A stretch of DNA of 64,000 bases from Oscillospiraceae bacterium (GCA_017847835.1 JAGASH010000007.1:124001-188000); one strand, 5' to 3'; positions 25,955 through 34,183 are shown, counted from the stretch's first letter. Notes: generated by a model not told the origin, from the sequence alone. Numbers and translations are program-made.

Positions 25955-26854
25955 TTACCGATTATCGGTCTGTTCTTCAAGTTTTTCCTCGGGCTGAGCC
26001 TTGGATTTTGCGGATTTGAGCGCAGCCACAACCGCGACCGCAGCAAGCAGTCCCAAAGCCATATTAACATACGGCGTGAACGTCATAATATAGCCGTCCC
26101 TGCCGTGATTGTTCTGATAAAAAACCTCAGCATAGTTGGCTGACGCGGTAATTCTATCGGAAATCTCCGCGGGCGCAAACAGCTTTGATAAAATCACACC
26201 AAACGACGCGGAAATCGTCAGAACAGACGCTCCGATACCGCTTATAAACATCATCGTCTTTGTGTGCTTTTCCGCGTTGCCCGAAGATACTCTTCCGAAC
26301 ATCGCAAAAAACAGCGCAAGGAGAATTATCTCCAGAACCTCCGCGAGATACTCGGGAACAGCCGCGATTACCATTCGGCTCATAAACGCGTTTATTCCGC
26401 GGAAAACGCAGTAAAGTCCGATTATCGTATAGCCAAATCCAAGCGCAGGAGAAAAGCTCTTTTTGTAAATCAGCGTGAACGCAAGCGCCGCCATATAAAC
26501 CGCGCCGACAAAGTCCGAGATTATCAGAAACAGCGACGGAGAAAGCGCGCTCGTTTCCATAATTCCCTCATAGCCCGCGCAAATCGCCGCCATAAGTGTT
26601 ACAAAACCGATTACAAGGCTGCTTTTTTCCGAAGCATTGAAGCCCTCGGGCTCTTTTCTCAAAAGCACTCCCGCAGCAGCCATTGCAGCTGCAAGAAAAC
26701 CGTAAATAAGCAGATTGCACAAAATCTCGCTTCCGTGGGTTAAAAAGCCCGTGTTCATATCCGTGAAGAATAAAATCGTCACAAGCCTTGCTGCAAGACA
26801 CAAAACAAATCCCGCTCCCGCCGCAATAAGCACTGTTTTACCGTTTTTGCTCAT
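25955..26854 (-). CDS. Polytopic membrane protein, unknown function
   Basis: This is a 299-residue protein not assigned to a family. About seven hydrophobic segments are visible (roughly 8-30, 45-65, 80-97, 105-127, 135-152, 168-187 and 205-230), with one more helix near 265-285 after a soluble stretch and then a charged cytoplasmic tail. GGAGCAATT precedes the ATG at 26854, 34 bp after gltA. The following gene encodes a lipoprotein, so the two may form an envelope complex linked to the two-component genes downstream. That is inference from gene order only. Confidence 0.6.
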   Translation of the reverse strand: MSKNGKTVLIAAGAGFVLCLAARLVTILFFTDMNTGFLTHGSEILCNLLIYGFLAAAMAAAGVLLRKEPEGFNASEKSSLVIGFVTLMAAICAGYEGIMETSALSPSLFLIISDFVGAVYMAALAFTLIYKKSFSPALGFGYTIIGLYCVFRGINAFMSRMVIAAVPEYLAEVLEIILLALFFAMFGRVSSGNAEKHTKTMMFISGIGASVLTISASFGVILSKLFAPAEISDRITASANYAEVFYQNNHGRDGYIMTFTPYVNMALGLLAAVAVVAALKSAKSKAQPEEKLEEQTDNR

Positions 26855-26888
26855 AATTGCTCCATTTTCTGTCCGAAATCCGTTTATA

Positions 26889-28256
26889 TTATATTCTGTC
26901 TTTAAGCGGAATATATTTCTTGTTGAGGTTAATTGCCTTGTAAGCGGGACGGATAATTCTCTTGCCGTTAATCATCTCTTCCATTCTGTGAGCGCACCAG
27001 CCCGCCATTCTCGCGCACGCAAACAGCGCCGTGTACATCTCAACGGGAATTTTCAGCATTTTATAGACAAGTCCCGAATACATATCAACATTTGCGCATA
27101 TATTCTTAATATCGCCGCGCTCCTCCGCAAAAACCTTCGGAGTGAGGCGCTCGATGCTGTCGAGAAGCTTGAATTCAGCCTCGAAATCCGTGCCCTCGGC
27201 AAGCTTCATCGCGTTTTCTTTCAGGATTACCGCTCTCGGGTCGGAAAGCGTGTAAACCGCGTGTCCCATACCATAGACAAGTCCCGAGCCGTCGCCCGCT
27301 TCTTTGCGCATAATCTTGTGCAGGAAAGCCGCAACCTCCTCGTCGTCCTTCCAGTCGTGAACGCCTTCCTTCACGAAATCAAGCATTTGCATTACCTTGA
27401 TATTCGCGCCGCCGTGACGGGGACCTTTCAGCGAGCCGATTGCCGCTGCATAAGCCGAATAAGCGTCCGTGCCCGACGAAGAAACCGTGCGGCAGGTGAA
27501 AGTCGAGTTGTTACCGCCGCCGTGCTCCGCGTGAAGCATAAGGCAAAGGTCAAGCAACTTCGCTTCCTCGGGTGTATAAGCGCGGTCGTCGCGCAAGGTT
27601 GACAGAATACTCTCGGCAAGGCTCTCGTCCTTGTTTATCTGGTGCATTACCATACTGTCGTTGTGGTAGAAACGGCGCAGCGCCTGATATGACGAAACCA
27701 TAATCGCCGGCAGCTTCGAGATAACCGAAAGCGCCTGAAGCATTTCAACCTCGGGAGAGTTGTTTTCGGGCTCGTGGTCATAGCTGTACAGCGTGAGGAC
27801 AGCCTGCTGCATTTTGTTCATAATATTCGGCGAAGGATTGCGCATAATAACGTCCTCGTCAAAATAACGCGGCAGCTCGCGGTATTCGGCAAGAAGCTGT
27901 GAAAACTCCTGCAATTCCTTTTCTGTCGGAAGCGAGCCGAGCAAAAGCAGATAAACCACTTCTTCATAGCCGTAGCGACGGTCGTTCAGCACACCCTGAA
28001 CAATATCGCGGACGTTATAGCCGCGGTAAATCAGCTCGCCCTCGATAGGCTGCTTGTCACCCTCGCTTATAACGTAGCCGTGAACGCAGCAGACATTCGT
28101 GATACCCGCGACAACACCCGAACCGTCGGAGTTGCGCAGACCTCTTTTTACACCGAATTTATTGTACAAGGACTGGCTGATAACGCTGTTTTTGCAGAAT
28201 TCCTCGCACATCGATTTGAATTTGTCCGTTGACTTTAATTTTTCAAGATTGTCCAT
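26889..28256 (-). CDS. gltA: Citrate synthase
   Basis: This enzyme condenses oxaloacetate and acetyl-CoA to citrate. The 455-residue protein has the catalytic-site regions HGGGNNSTFTCRTVSSSGTD, LKGPRHGGAN and YGMGHAVYTLSDPRA. It belongs to a longer clostridial-type form with an N-terminal extension. The ATG at 28256 is preferred because GAGGTGAT sits 4 nt upstream; a GTG three codons earlier lies within that site. A consensus promoter is upstream. With acn and icd (29.3-32.6 kb) it forms the oxidative branch to 2-oxoglutarate, probably for glutamate synthesis. It heads the 12-gene minus-strand run. Confidence 0.95.
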   Translation of the reverse strand: MDNLEKLKSTDKFKSMCEEFCKNSVISQSLYNKFGVKRGLRNSDGSGVVAGITNVCCVHGYVISEGDKQPIEGELIYRGYNVRDIVQGVLNDRRYGYEEVVYLLLLGSLPTEKELQEFSQLLAEYRELPRYFDEDVIMRNPSPNIMNKMQQAVLTLYSYDHEPENNSPEVEMLQALSVISKLPAIMVSSYQALRRFYHNDSMVMHQINKDESLAESILSTLRDDRAYTPEEAKLLDLCLMLHAEHGGGNNSTFTCRTVSSSGTDAYSAYAAAIGSLKGPRHGGANIKVMQMLDFVKEGVHDWKDDEEVAAFLHKIMRKEAGDGSGLVYGMGHAVYTLSDPRAVILKENAMKLAEGTDFEAEFKLLDSIERLTPKVFAEERGDIKNICANVDMYSGLVYKMLKIPVEMYTALFACARMAGWCAHRMEEMINGKRIIRPAYKAINLNKKYIPLKDRI

Positions 28257-28287
28257 ATTTATCACCTCATATAATAATCCAACTTAA

Positions 28288-28316
28288 ATTATAGCATATT
28301 TTCGCCGTAAAGTCAA
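28288..28316 (-). promoter_or_regulatory. Sigma-A promoter of gltA
   Basis: TTGACT (28311-28316), a 17-bp spacer and TATAAT (28288-28293). The 13-bp block TTCTCTTGACTTT around the -35 box is identical to that of the acn promoter. Confidence 0.85.
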
Positions 28317-28346
28317 GAGAAAGCCGAAAAATAGGCAAAATATGCT
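28293..28346. promoter_or_regulatory. 10-bp inverted repeat spanning the gltA/SpoIID-like intergenic region
   Basis: AGCATATTTT (28293-28302) and AAAATATGCT (28337-28346) are perfect inverted arms 34 bp apart. The left arm begins at the last base of the gltA -10 box and runs into its spacer; the right arm lies upstream of the divergent SpoIID-like gene. It could be a binding site for a looping regulator, or chance in AT-rich DNA. Confidence 0.35.
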
Positions 28347-28374
28347 CACAATTTTGTTTGAAAGGAACTTTAAA

Positions 28375-29268
28375 ATGCCTAAAAAAATAACTCTTGTATC
28401 AGCAGGCGCGCTGGTTTTGTTTATAATTCTGATTGTAATTTTGCTGAACGTAACCGCCGACAATAAGCGTTCTCCTTTCCCGCAGAAAGTCACCGTTTAT
28501 CTTGAAGAACGCTCGGAAATCGTCACGCTTGATTACAGCAAGTTTCTTGAAGGCTGTCTTGTCGGTTTTCTCCCGCAAAACGGCGATTTATACGAGCCGC
28601 AAACGCTTGAAGCGCTCGCAGTTGTCATAAACACAAACGCGCTCTACGCTCTCCGAAACCGCGATAAATTCGAGAATTTCGGCGCGGATTTTTCGACGGG
28701 AGAGCTGTTTCCCTACACCGACAAAGCCGTAAATTCCACGGAGGACGCACGCGTCAGAACAGCCGCAAATGCTGCCGCAGAGAAGTTTCTCGCGGTTGAC
28801 GGACAGCCCGTTTTGCTGGAGTTTTGCCGAATTTCAAGCGGGAAAACCCTCCCGAAACCGCCCGCTATGCCGTCGGTAAATCTGCCTTCGGACGCGCTTT
28901 GCAAGGGATATCTCAGCAAAAACGCTTACACCGTGAACGAGGTGCGCGCGCTCTCCGAGATAAAACGGCTTAGCGAACCGCCCGAGGAGTGGTTCTCCGA
29001 GCCGGTTTACGACGAGTACGGCACGCTCGTTACCGTCAAAATCTGCGGTCAGAAAATCACCGGCGAGTTCATCAAAAAAACGCTCGGTCTTCGCAGCGCA
29101 GCAATCGAAATCGGCTTCGAGGACGACTGCTTCGTGTTTATCTGCAAGGGCTGGGGAAACAACACGGGAATGAGCCTTGCCGCTGCCGATACAATGTCCC
29201 GCGACGGGAAATCCGCCGATGAAATTCTCTCGTTTTTTTACAGCGCCGAGCTCAAAACCGCCCGATAA
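28375..29268 (+). CDS. SpoIID-like protein with degenerate catalytic region
   Basis: This is a membrane-anchored (helix at 6-26), exported 297-residue protein distantly related to SpoIID. The YVxGVVxxEMP region reads FLEGCLVGFLP (58-67), so the catalytic Glu position is lost. The following helix TLEALAVVINTNALYALR still resembles EALKAQAVAARTYA. The C-terminal GxGHGVGMSQ signature reads GWGNNTGMSLAAA (259-271), losing the His. It may be a scaffold or regulator in engulfment rather than an enzyme. The start at 28375 follows AAAGGAAC; an earlier in-frame ATG lacks a site. It is divergent from gltA. Confidence 0.7.
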   Translation: MPKKITLVSAGALVLFIILIVILLNVTADNKRSPFPQKVTVYLEERSEIVTLDYSKFLEGCLVGFLPQNGDLYEPQTLEALAVVINTNALYALRNRDKFENFGADFSTGELFPYTDKAVNSTEDARVRTAANAAAEKFLAVDGQPVLLEFCRISSGKTLPKPPAMPSVNLPSDALCKGYLSKNAYTVNEVRALSEIKRLSEPPEEWFSEPVYDEYGTLVTVKICGQKITGEFIKKTLGLRSAAIEIGFEDDCFVFICKGWGNNTGMSLAAADTMSRDGKSADEILSFFYSAELKTAR

Positions 29269-29274
29269 GCAAAA

Positions 29275-29305
29275 CTGCTCCCGTATTTCAGGGAGCAGCT
29301 TTTTT
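29275..29305. terminator. Terminator between the SpoIID-like gene and icd
   Basis: An 8-bp stem (CTGCTCCC / GGGAGCAG) with an 8-base loop is followed by CTTTTTTC on the plus strand. On the minus strand it is followed by TTTTGCTT, so it may also end the acn-icd operon. Confidence 0.8.
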
Positions 29306-29325
29306 CAATGAATAATCATTTTTGC

Positions 29326-30540
29326 TTATTTCATAAGAGCCGAAAGTCTGTTGTTGATTTCAACAAGGAATGTTTCTGTATCGACAACACGCTTGTTTTC
29401 AAGCTTCGACATAGCCGCAAGATTCTTGTCCATAACGCCCTCTTCCATTGTCTGAACAGACGCTTTTTCAAGCTTGTCCGCATAGTCGCAAAGCTCGGGA
29501 ATGTTGTCAAGCTCTCCGCGCTTTCTCAGCGCACCGCTCCACGCGAAAATTGTCGCGATGGGATTTGTTGATGTCTTCTCGCCTTTGAGATAGTTGTAAT
29601 AGTGACGTGTAACCGTGCCGTGAGCCGCCTCGTACTCGTACTTTCCGTCGGGTGAAACGAGGACCGAGGTCATAAGTCCGAGCGAGCCGAACGCGGTCGC
29701 CAGCATATCGCTCATTACATCGCCGTCGTAGTTCTTGCAAGCCCAGATGAAGCCGCCCTCGGAACGTACAACTCTCGCGACAACATCGTCGATAAGAGTG
29801 TAGAAATACTCAATTCCCGCAGCCTCGAACTTCGCTTTGTACTCGTTTTCGTAAATCTCCGCGAAGATGTCCTTGAAACGGTGGTCGTAGGTCTTGGAAA
29901 TCGTGTCCTTGGAAGCGAACCAGAGCGTTTCCTTAGCGTCAAGCGCGTAGTTGAAGCACGCTCTCGCAAAGCTCGCAATCGAATTGTCAAGGTTGTGGAC
30001 GCCCTGTACAACACCGTCGGAGTTCTTGAAATCGTGGATAAGAGCGCGTGTTTCCTTGCCGTCCTTATCTGTTACCACGATTTCAGCCTTGCTTCCCTGT
30101 GCAACCTTAAGCTCGGTGTTCTTGTAAATATCGCCGTAAGCGTGACGCGCGATTGTAATAGGCTTTGTCCAGGTGGGAATGTACGGCGTGATACCCTTAA
30201 CCAGAATAGGCTTTCTGAACACCGTTCCGTCCAGAATTGCACGGATTGTGCCGTTCGGGGATTTCCACATCTCCTTGAGCTTGTACTCCTCAACGCGCTG
30301 CGCATTCGGAGTAATTGTCGCGCATTTTACTGCAACTCCGTACTTTTTCGTGGCATTCGCGCTGTCGATTGTAACCTGGTCGTCGGTTTCGTTTCGGTGA
30401 ACAAGACCGAGGTCGTAGTAATCGGTTTTGAGGTCGATGTACGGGTTGATGAGAATATCCTTAATCATCTTCCAGATAATTCTCGTCATCTCGTCGCCGT
30501 CCATCTCGACAAGCGGTGTTGTCATCTGAATTTTTGCCAT
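29326..30540 (-). CDS. icd: NADP-dependent isocitrate dehydrogenase (eukaryote-like dimeric type)
   Basis: This enzyme oxidises isocitrate to 2-oxoglutarate and CO2 with NADP+. The 404-residue sequence is of the eukaryotic-like subfamily ([11 protein letters not shown] near the N-terminus, then [12 protein letters not shown] and [14 protein letters not shown]), not the E. coli Icd type. The [12 protein letters not shown] region matches the NADP site. AAGGAGAA lies before the ATG. It is downstream of acn and a 50-codon gene on the same strand. Together with gltA it supplies 2-oxoglutarate for glutamate. Confidence 0.95.
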   Translation of the reverse strand: MAKIQMTTPLVEMDGDEMTRIIWKMIKDILINPYIDLKTDYYDLGLVHRNETDDQVTIDSANATKKYGVAVKCATITPNAQRVEEYKLKEMWKSPNGTIRAILDGTVFRKPILVKGITPYIPTWTKPITIARHAYGDIYKNTELKVAQGSKAEIVVTDKDGKETRALIHDFKNSDGVVQGVHNLDNSIASFARACFNYALDAKETLWFASKDTISKTYDHRFKDIFAEIYENEYKAKFEAAGIEYFYTLIDDVVARVVRSEGGFIWACKNYDGDVMSDMLATAFGSLGLMTSVLVSPDGKYEYEAAHGTVTRHYYNYLKGEKTSTNPIATIFAWSGALRKRGELDNIPELCDYADKLEKASVQTMEEGVMDKNLAAMSKLENKRVVDTETFLVEINNRLSALMK

Positions 30541-30559
30541 AGTTGTTCTCCTTTCGATT

Positions 30560-30712
30560 TCACTTTTTCTTTATTTTAGACGAGCTTGTGATATACCAGT
30601 TTATGTTGTTTCCGCAGCCGATTGCGCCTTCAGAGGGCAAAAACTTGCTTCCTACAAAAAGTCCCGCAAAAAACGCAGCGCAAGCTATACCAAAAACCGC
30701 AGCCTTATTCAT
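30560..30712 (-). CDS. 50-residue single-span membrane peptide between acn and icd
   Basis: This is a short gene with a clear ribosome binding site (AAGGTGAAC) directly before the ATG at 30712, 11 bp after the acn stop and 19 bp before the icd ATG. The peptide has one hydrophobic helix at about residues 4-22 ([18 protein letters not shown]), a short outer or inner segment with the single Cys33 in AIGCGNN, and a basic end SKIKKK. No family is recognised. It sits inside an operon for central metabolism, where a membrane peptide is unexpected. Good start signals and tight spacing argue that it is real. Confidence 0.68.
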   Translation of the reverse strand: MNKAAVFGIACAAFFAGLFVGSKFLPSEGAIGCGNNINWYITSSSKIKKK

Positions 30713-30723
30713 AGTTCACCTTA

Positions 30724-32649
30724 TTAACCCTTCGTGTAGTTCAGCAAACCGCCCGCAAGCATCATTCCCTTGCCGCGCTCGGACAGCTCGCACTTAACCT
30801 CGTAGCTCTCGCCCTTGGTTTTGTTCTCGACAATGATTTTGCCGTCGTTTGCGACAATATCGCGGATATTTGCGATTAACAGCTTGTCGCCCTGCTCGAT
30901 TTTGTCGTAATCCGCTTCGTTTACAAATTCAAGCGGGAGAATACCGTTGTTGATGAGGTTCTGACGGTGAATTCTCGCGAAGCTCTTGCAGATTATTGCC
31001 TTAACTCCGAGGTACAGCGGAGCAAGAGCCGCGTGCTCTCTCGACGAGCCCTGACCGTAGTTCGTGCCGCCGACGATAATCGACGTGCCCGCTTCCTTTG
31101 CGCGCTTCGGGAAGGTTTCATCGCAAACCGTGAAGCAGTACTCCGAAATCGCGGGAATATTTGAACGCAGCGGGAGAATTTTCGCGCCCGCAGGCATAAT
31201 GTGGTCGGTGGTGATATTGTCGCCGACTTTGAGAGTTACCGCGCTCTCGATGTTCTCGGAAAGCGGCTTGTTTACAGGGAACGGCTTGATGTTCGGACCG
31301 CGCAGAATTTCAACGCTCGGCGCTTCCTCAACCGTTGCGGGTGCAACAACCATATTATCGTTGATGAGGAACTTTTCGGGCATCACATAAGGAGGCATCT
31401 CGCCGACTGTTCTCGGGTCGGTGAACACACCCGTTACTGCGGAAATAGCCGCGGTTTCGGGAGAAACGAGGTAAATCTCAGCGTCCTTTGTGCCGCTTCT
31501 GCCGAGGAAGTTTCTGTTGAACGTGCGCAGCGAAATACCCTTGCTGTTCGGGGACTGTCCCATACCGATACAAGGTCCGCAAGCGCTTTCGAGTATTCTC
31601 GCGCCCGCTTCAATGAGGATTGCAAGCGTGCCCTCAGCGGCAATCTGGTTGAACACCTGCTTTGAGCCGGGTGCAATCGCCAGAGAAACGTCCGGGTGAA
31701 CGGTCTTGCCCTTCAAAATGTACGCAACCTTACGCATATCCTGAAGCGACGAGTTTGTGCAGGAGCCTATGCAAACCTGGTCGATTTTCATTCCCGCGAG
31801 TTCCTCGACGCTCTTGATGTTATCTGGAGAATGAGGGCAAGCTGCAAGCGGTTTAAGCTGCGACAAATCAATGTCAACAACCTCGTCATAAACAGCGTCA
31901 GCGTCTGCGGAAAGCTCCACATAATCCTCTTCTCTGCCCTGCGCTTTCAGGAATTCGAGAGTGGTTTCATCGGACGGGAAAATCGATGTTGTAGCACCGA
32001 GCTCGGCACCCATATTCGTGATTGTAGCGCGCTCGGGCACGGACAGGTACTTCACGCCTTCGCCCGTGTATTCCATAACCTTTCCTACTCCGCCCTTTAC
32101 GGACAAAATTTCAAGCACCTTCAAAATAACGTCCTTCGCGGAAACCCAGTCATTGAGTTTTCCGGTGAGGTTGATTTTGACAACCTTGGGCATTGTTATG
32201 TAATATGCTCCGCCGCCCATTGCAACCGCAACGTCAAGTCCGCCCGCGCCCATTGCGAGCATACCGATACCGCCGCCGGTAGGAGTGTGGCTGTCAGAGC
32301 CGATTAAGGTCTTGCCGGGCTTGCCGAAACGTTCAAGGTGAACCTGATGACAGATACCGTTTCCGGGACGCGAAAACCAAATTCCGTGCTTCTTGGCAAT
32401 CGAGCCGATAAAGCGGTGGTCGTCAGCATTCTCGAAGCCGCTCTGGAGCGTGTTGTGGTCGATATAGGCAACCGAGCGCTCCGTCTTTACGCGGTCAACA
32501 CCCATTGCCTCAAACTGCAGATAAGCCATTGTTCCCGTAGCGTCCTGAGTAAGAGTCTGGTCGATTTTCAGACCGATTTCCGTACCCTTTTTCATCTCTC
32601 CGTCAACAATGTGCGCCTTGATTATCTTTTCGGTTAAAGTAAGTCCCAT
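30724..32649 (-). CDS. acnA: Aconitate hydratase
   Basis: This 4Fe-4S enzyme isomerises citrate to isocitrate. The 641-residue length and the order of motifs fit the shorter bacterial/mitochondrial-like aconitase class. Cluster ligands are seen as Cys in VCIGSCTNSS and the pair in ESACGPCIGMGQ; the swivel domain near the C-terminus has GGTNYGQGSSREHAALAP. AAGGAG lies 9 nt before the ATG. A consensus promoter precedes it, and the small membrane peptide gene and icd follow, giving a three-gene operon. Confidence 0.94.
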   Translation of the reverse strand: MGLTLTEKIIKAHIVDGEMKKGTEIGLKIDQTLTQDATGTMAYLQFEAMGVDRVKTERSVAYIDHNTLQSGFENADDHRFIGSIAKKHGIWFSRPGNGICHQVHLERFGKPGKTLIGSDSHTPTGGGIGMLAMGAGGLDVAVAMGGGAYYITMPKVVKINLTGKLNDWVSAKDVILKVLEILSVKGGVGKVMEYTGEGVKYLSVPERATITNMGAELGATTSIFPSDETTLEFLKAQGREEDYVELSADADAVYDEVVDIDLSQLKPLAACPHSPDNIKSVEELAGMKIDQVCIGSCTNSSLQDMRKVAYILKGKTVHPDVSLAIAPGSKQVFNQIAAEGTLAILIEAGARILESACGPCIGMGQSPNSKGISLRTFNRNFLGRSGTKDAEIYLVSPETAAISAVTGVFTDPRTVGEMPPYVMPEKFLINDNMVVAPATVEEAPSVEILRGPNIKPFPVNKPLSENIESAVTLKVGDNITTDHIMPAGAKILPLRSNIPAISEYCFTVCDETFPKRAKEAGTSIIVGGTNYGQGSSREHAALAPLYLGVKAIICKSFARIHRQNLINNGILPLEFVNEADYDKIEQGDKLLIANIRDIVANDGKIIVENKTKGESYEVKCELSERGKGMMLAGGLLNYTKG

Positions 32650-32684
32650 TTTTCATTACTCCTTGAAATTAATTTTGCAATCTC

Positions 32685-32713
32685 ATTATACTACATATTG
32701 CAAAAAAAGTCAA
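32685..32713 (-). promoter_or_regulatory. Sigma-A promoter of the acn-icd operon
   Basis: TTGACT (32708-32713), a 17-bp spacer and TATAAT (32685-32690), 36 bp before acn. The -35 region shares 13 identical bases (TTCTCTTGACTTT) with the gltA promoter. Confidence 0.85.
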
Positions 32714-32716
32714 GAG

Positions 32717-32748
32717 AATAAAAAAATTCCCCCAAAAACGGGGGAATT
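32717..32748 (-). terminator. Intrinsic terminator after the ribU-DUF5662 operon
   Basis: The stem AATTCCCCC / GGGGGAATT (32725-32733 with 32740-32748) is followed on the minus strand by TTTTTTATT. Confidence 0.85.
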
Positions 32749-32752
32749 CCTG

Positions 32753-33298
32753 TCAATAATCCTTGTTCTGTCGCACAAAAGCCTTGATATACGCGAAAGT
32801 TTCCTTTTCGCCCTTTTCAGCAAGCATTCTGAGCCACTTTTCGAGCAAATCCGAGGTTTCCGGGTGGATAACCCTGTTCGCCTTTCCGCGCTCGAAATAA
32901 TTCAACGCGCAGTCGTCGGTGTAGTTTTTGCCCTGATAAATCTTGCTCGCGGCAACCCTGTCACAGAACATCTCCGCGACAAACCGAAGCGGCATTTTCA
33001 CGGGCTCGTTTCGGCGGGTTTTCGGGTTGTAGTCAAGCCAGTACTCGAAGTGATGACGGTTTCTGCCCTTGTGGTGAAGCCACGCTTTTGAGTAACCGTA
33101 AGCCTCGCGCTCTCCCTCGTTCGGGGACCGCGTTCCCTGATAAAACCGCGCTCCCTGCGAAAACTCCGTCGGCGTGTATTTCGACAAATCGTGCCGAAGC
33201 CCCTGCCACAAAATCCCGACTTTCGCGCAGTGAGCAATAACCTTGTGTCGGTGCTTTGTTATGGTGCGAAAATGCTTTACAGCTTGTGTGAACGACAT
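32753..33298 (-). CDS. DUF5662-like protein with HD-type histidines
   Basis: This is a 181-residue soluble protein resembling the DUF5662 family. It is rich in His and aromatic residues: His23, then His36-Asp37 (LRHDLSKYTPTEF), then a HHKGRNRHHFEYWLDY stretch near 74-89. The spacing of a lone His followed by an HD pair and later His residues recalls HD-domain metal phosphohydrolases, but activity is unproven. GGAG precedes the ATG, 13 bp after ribU, so it should be controlled by the FMN riboswitch. The link to flavin metabolism is inferred from this context. Confidence 0.72.
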   Translation of the reverse strand: MSFTQAVKHFRTITKHRHKVIAHCAKVGILWQGLRHDLSKYTPTEFSQGARFYQGTRSPNEGEREAYGYSKAWLHHKGRNRHHFEYWLDYNPKTRRNEPVKMPLRFVAEMFCDRVAASKIYQGKNYTDDCALNYFERGKANRVIHPETSDLLEKWLRMLAEKGEKETFAYIKAFVRQNKDY

Positions 33299-33310
33299 AA
33301 ATTCTCCATT

Positions 33311-33928
33311 TTATTTGTCCCGATAAATGTTGCTGAATACCGGTCGTAGGTGCTTGTAGAGGAACAGCGAGAACAGCGCCGCTATCAAGCCTTTCACAAA
33401 CGTGAACGGCACGTTGAATATCAGCAGACACTCCGCGATATTGTTTACATTCGGGTTGATTTTCTGATACATTCCGATAATTGCCTGCATCGGAACAATC
33501 ATCTTGTCGAAAAGCGGGTAGATGAGGAAATAGTTCGACACAAAGCCGAAAACCGCCATTGTAACCGCTCCGACAGCGCAAGCGATAATTGCGCGCGACA
33601 GCTTTTTCTTCTTGTGAGCGATAATTCCCGCGGGCAGTACCAGAGCAACACCCAAGATAAAGTTGGACAGCTCTCCAACGCAGCCCGTGCTTGATGTGAT
33701 ACAGCCGATTGCGTTCTTGATAAGGCAGACAAAAACGCCCGAAACAGGTCCCATTGTCAGCGACGCAAGCATTGCGGGTGCGTCCGAGAAATCGAAGCTT
33801 ATGAAGCTCGGCATAATCGGAATTTTTATCTCAAATTCCGACAGCACATACGATACCGCTGCCATAAGCGCAGTGAACACAAGCCATCTTACGTCCACTT
33901 TTCTCTCTTGTTTTACCGTGTTTTCCAT
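33311..33928 (-). CDS. ribU: Riboflavin ECF transporter substrate-binding component
   Basis: This is an ECF-transporter S component for riboflavin, 205 residues with about six membrane helices. The N-terminal helix carries the AxxxA-like contact pattern for the EcfT partner (ALMAAVSYVLSEFE). The strongest evidence is the FMN riboswitch directly upstream, which in Firmicutes commonly controls ribU. The start at 33928 follows GGAAAGGGA; an upstream ATG in frame lies inside the riboswitch expression platform and was rejected. The shared energising module (ecfA, ecfT) is not in this window. Confidence 0.92.
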   Translation of the reverse strand: MENTVKQERKVDVRWLVFTALMAAVSYVLSEFEIKIPIMPSFISFDFSDAPAMLASLTMGPVSGVFVCLIKNAIGCITSSTGCVGELSNFILGVALVLPAGIIAHKKKKLSRAIIACAVGAVTMAVFGFVSNYFLIYPLFDKMIVPMQAIIGMYQKINPNVNNIAECLLIFNVPFTFVKGLIAALFSLFLYKHLRPVFSNIYRDK

Positions 33929-33960
33929 TGAAGTCCCTTTCCTCAGGGTTTGCCTTTGTC

Positions 33961-34002
33961 GAACAAAAATCCCGATTTCCGGACAAAAATCCAAAAATCG
34001 GG
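33961..34002 (-). terminator. Riboswitch-controlled terminator before ribU
   Basis: The stem CCCGATTT / AAATCGGG (33971-33978 with 33995-34002) is followed on the minus strand by ATTTTTGTT. It lies between the FMN aptamer and ribU, as expected for transcription attenuation when FMN is bound. Confidence 0.8.
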
Positions 34003-34027
34003 GACGCAAATATAGACTATTTGTGTT

Positions 34028-34150
34028 CTGTTCTTTCATCCGGACTATACCGTCGGTATTGGAATTTCACCAATTCAACAGCCGTTCTCTCAAACAGCCG
34101 CTCGCGGACTTTAACCGCCGGTGGGGACTTGCACCCCGCCCCGAAACAGA
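34028..34150 (-). promoter_or_regulatory. FMN riboswitch (RFN element)
   Basis: Read on the minus strand, the conserved RFN blocks occur in order: TTCGGGGCGGGGTG, CCACCGGCGGTTA, GCGAGCGGC, GGTGAAATTCC, ACCGACGGTATAGTCCGGAT and GAAAGAACAG. The terminal bases CTGTT and AACAG close stem P1. It binds FMN and, with the terminator just downstream, should shut off ribU and the DUF5662 gene when flavin is plentiful. Confidence 0.96.
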
Positions 34151-34183
34151 TAATAATGTATTTGTGAGTTATCTCACCATTAC

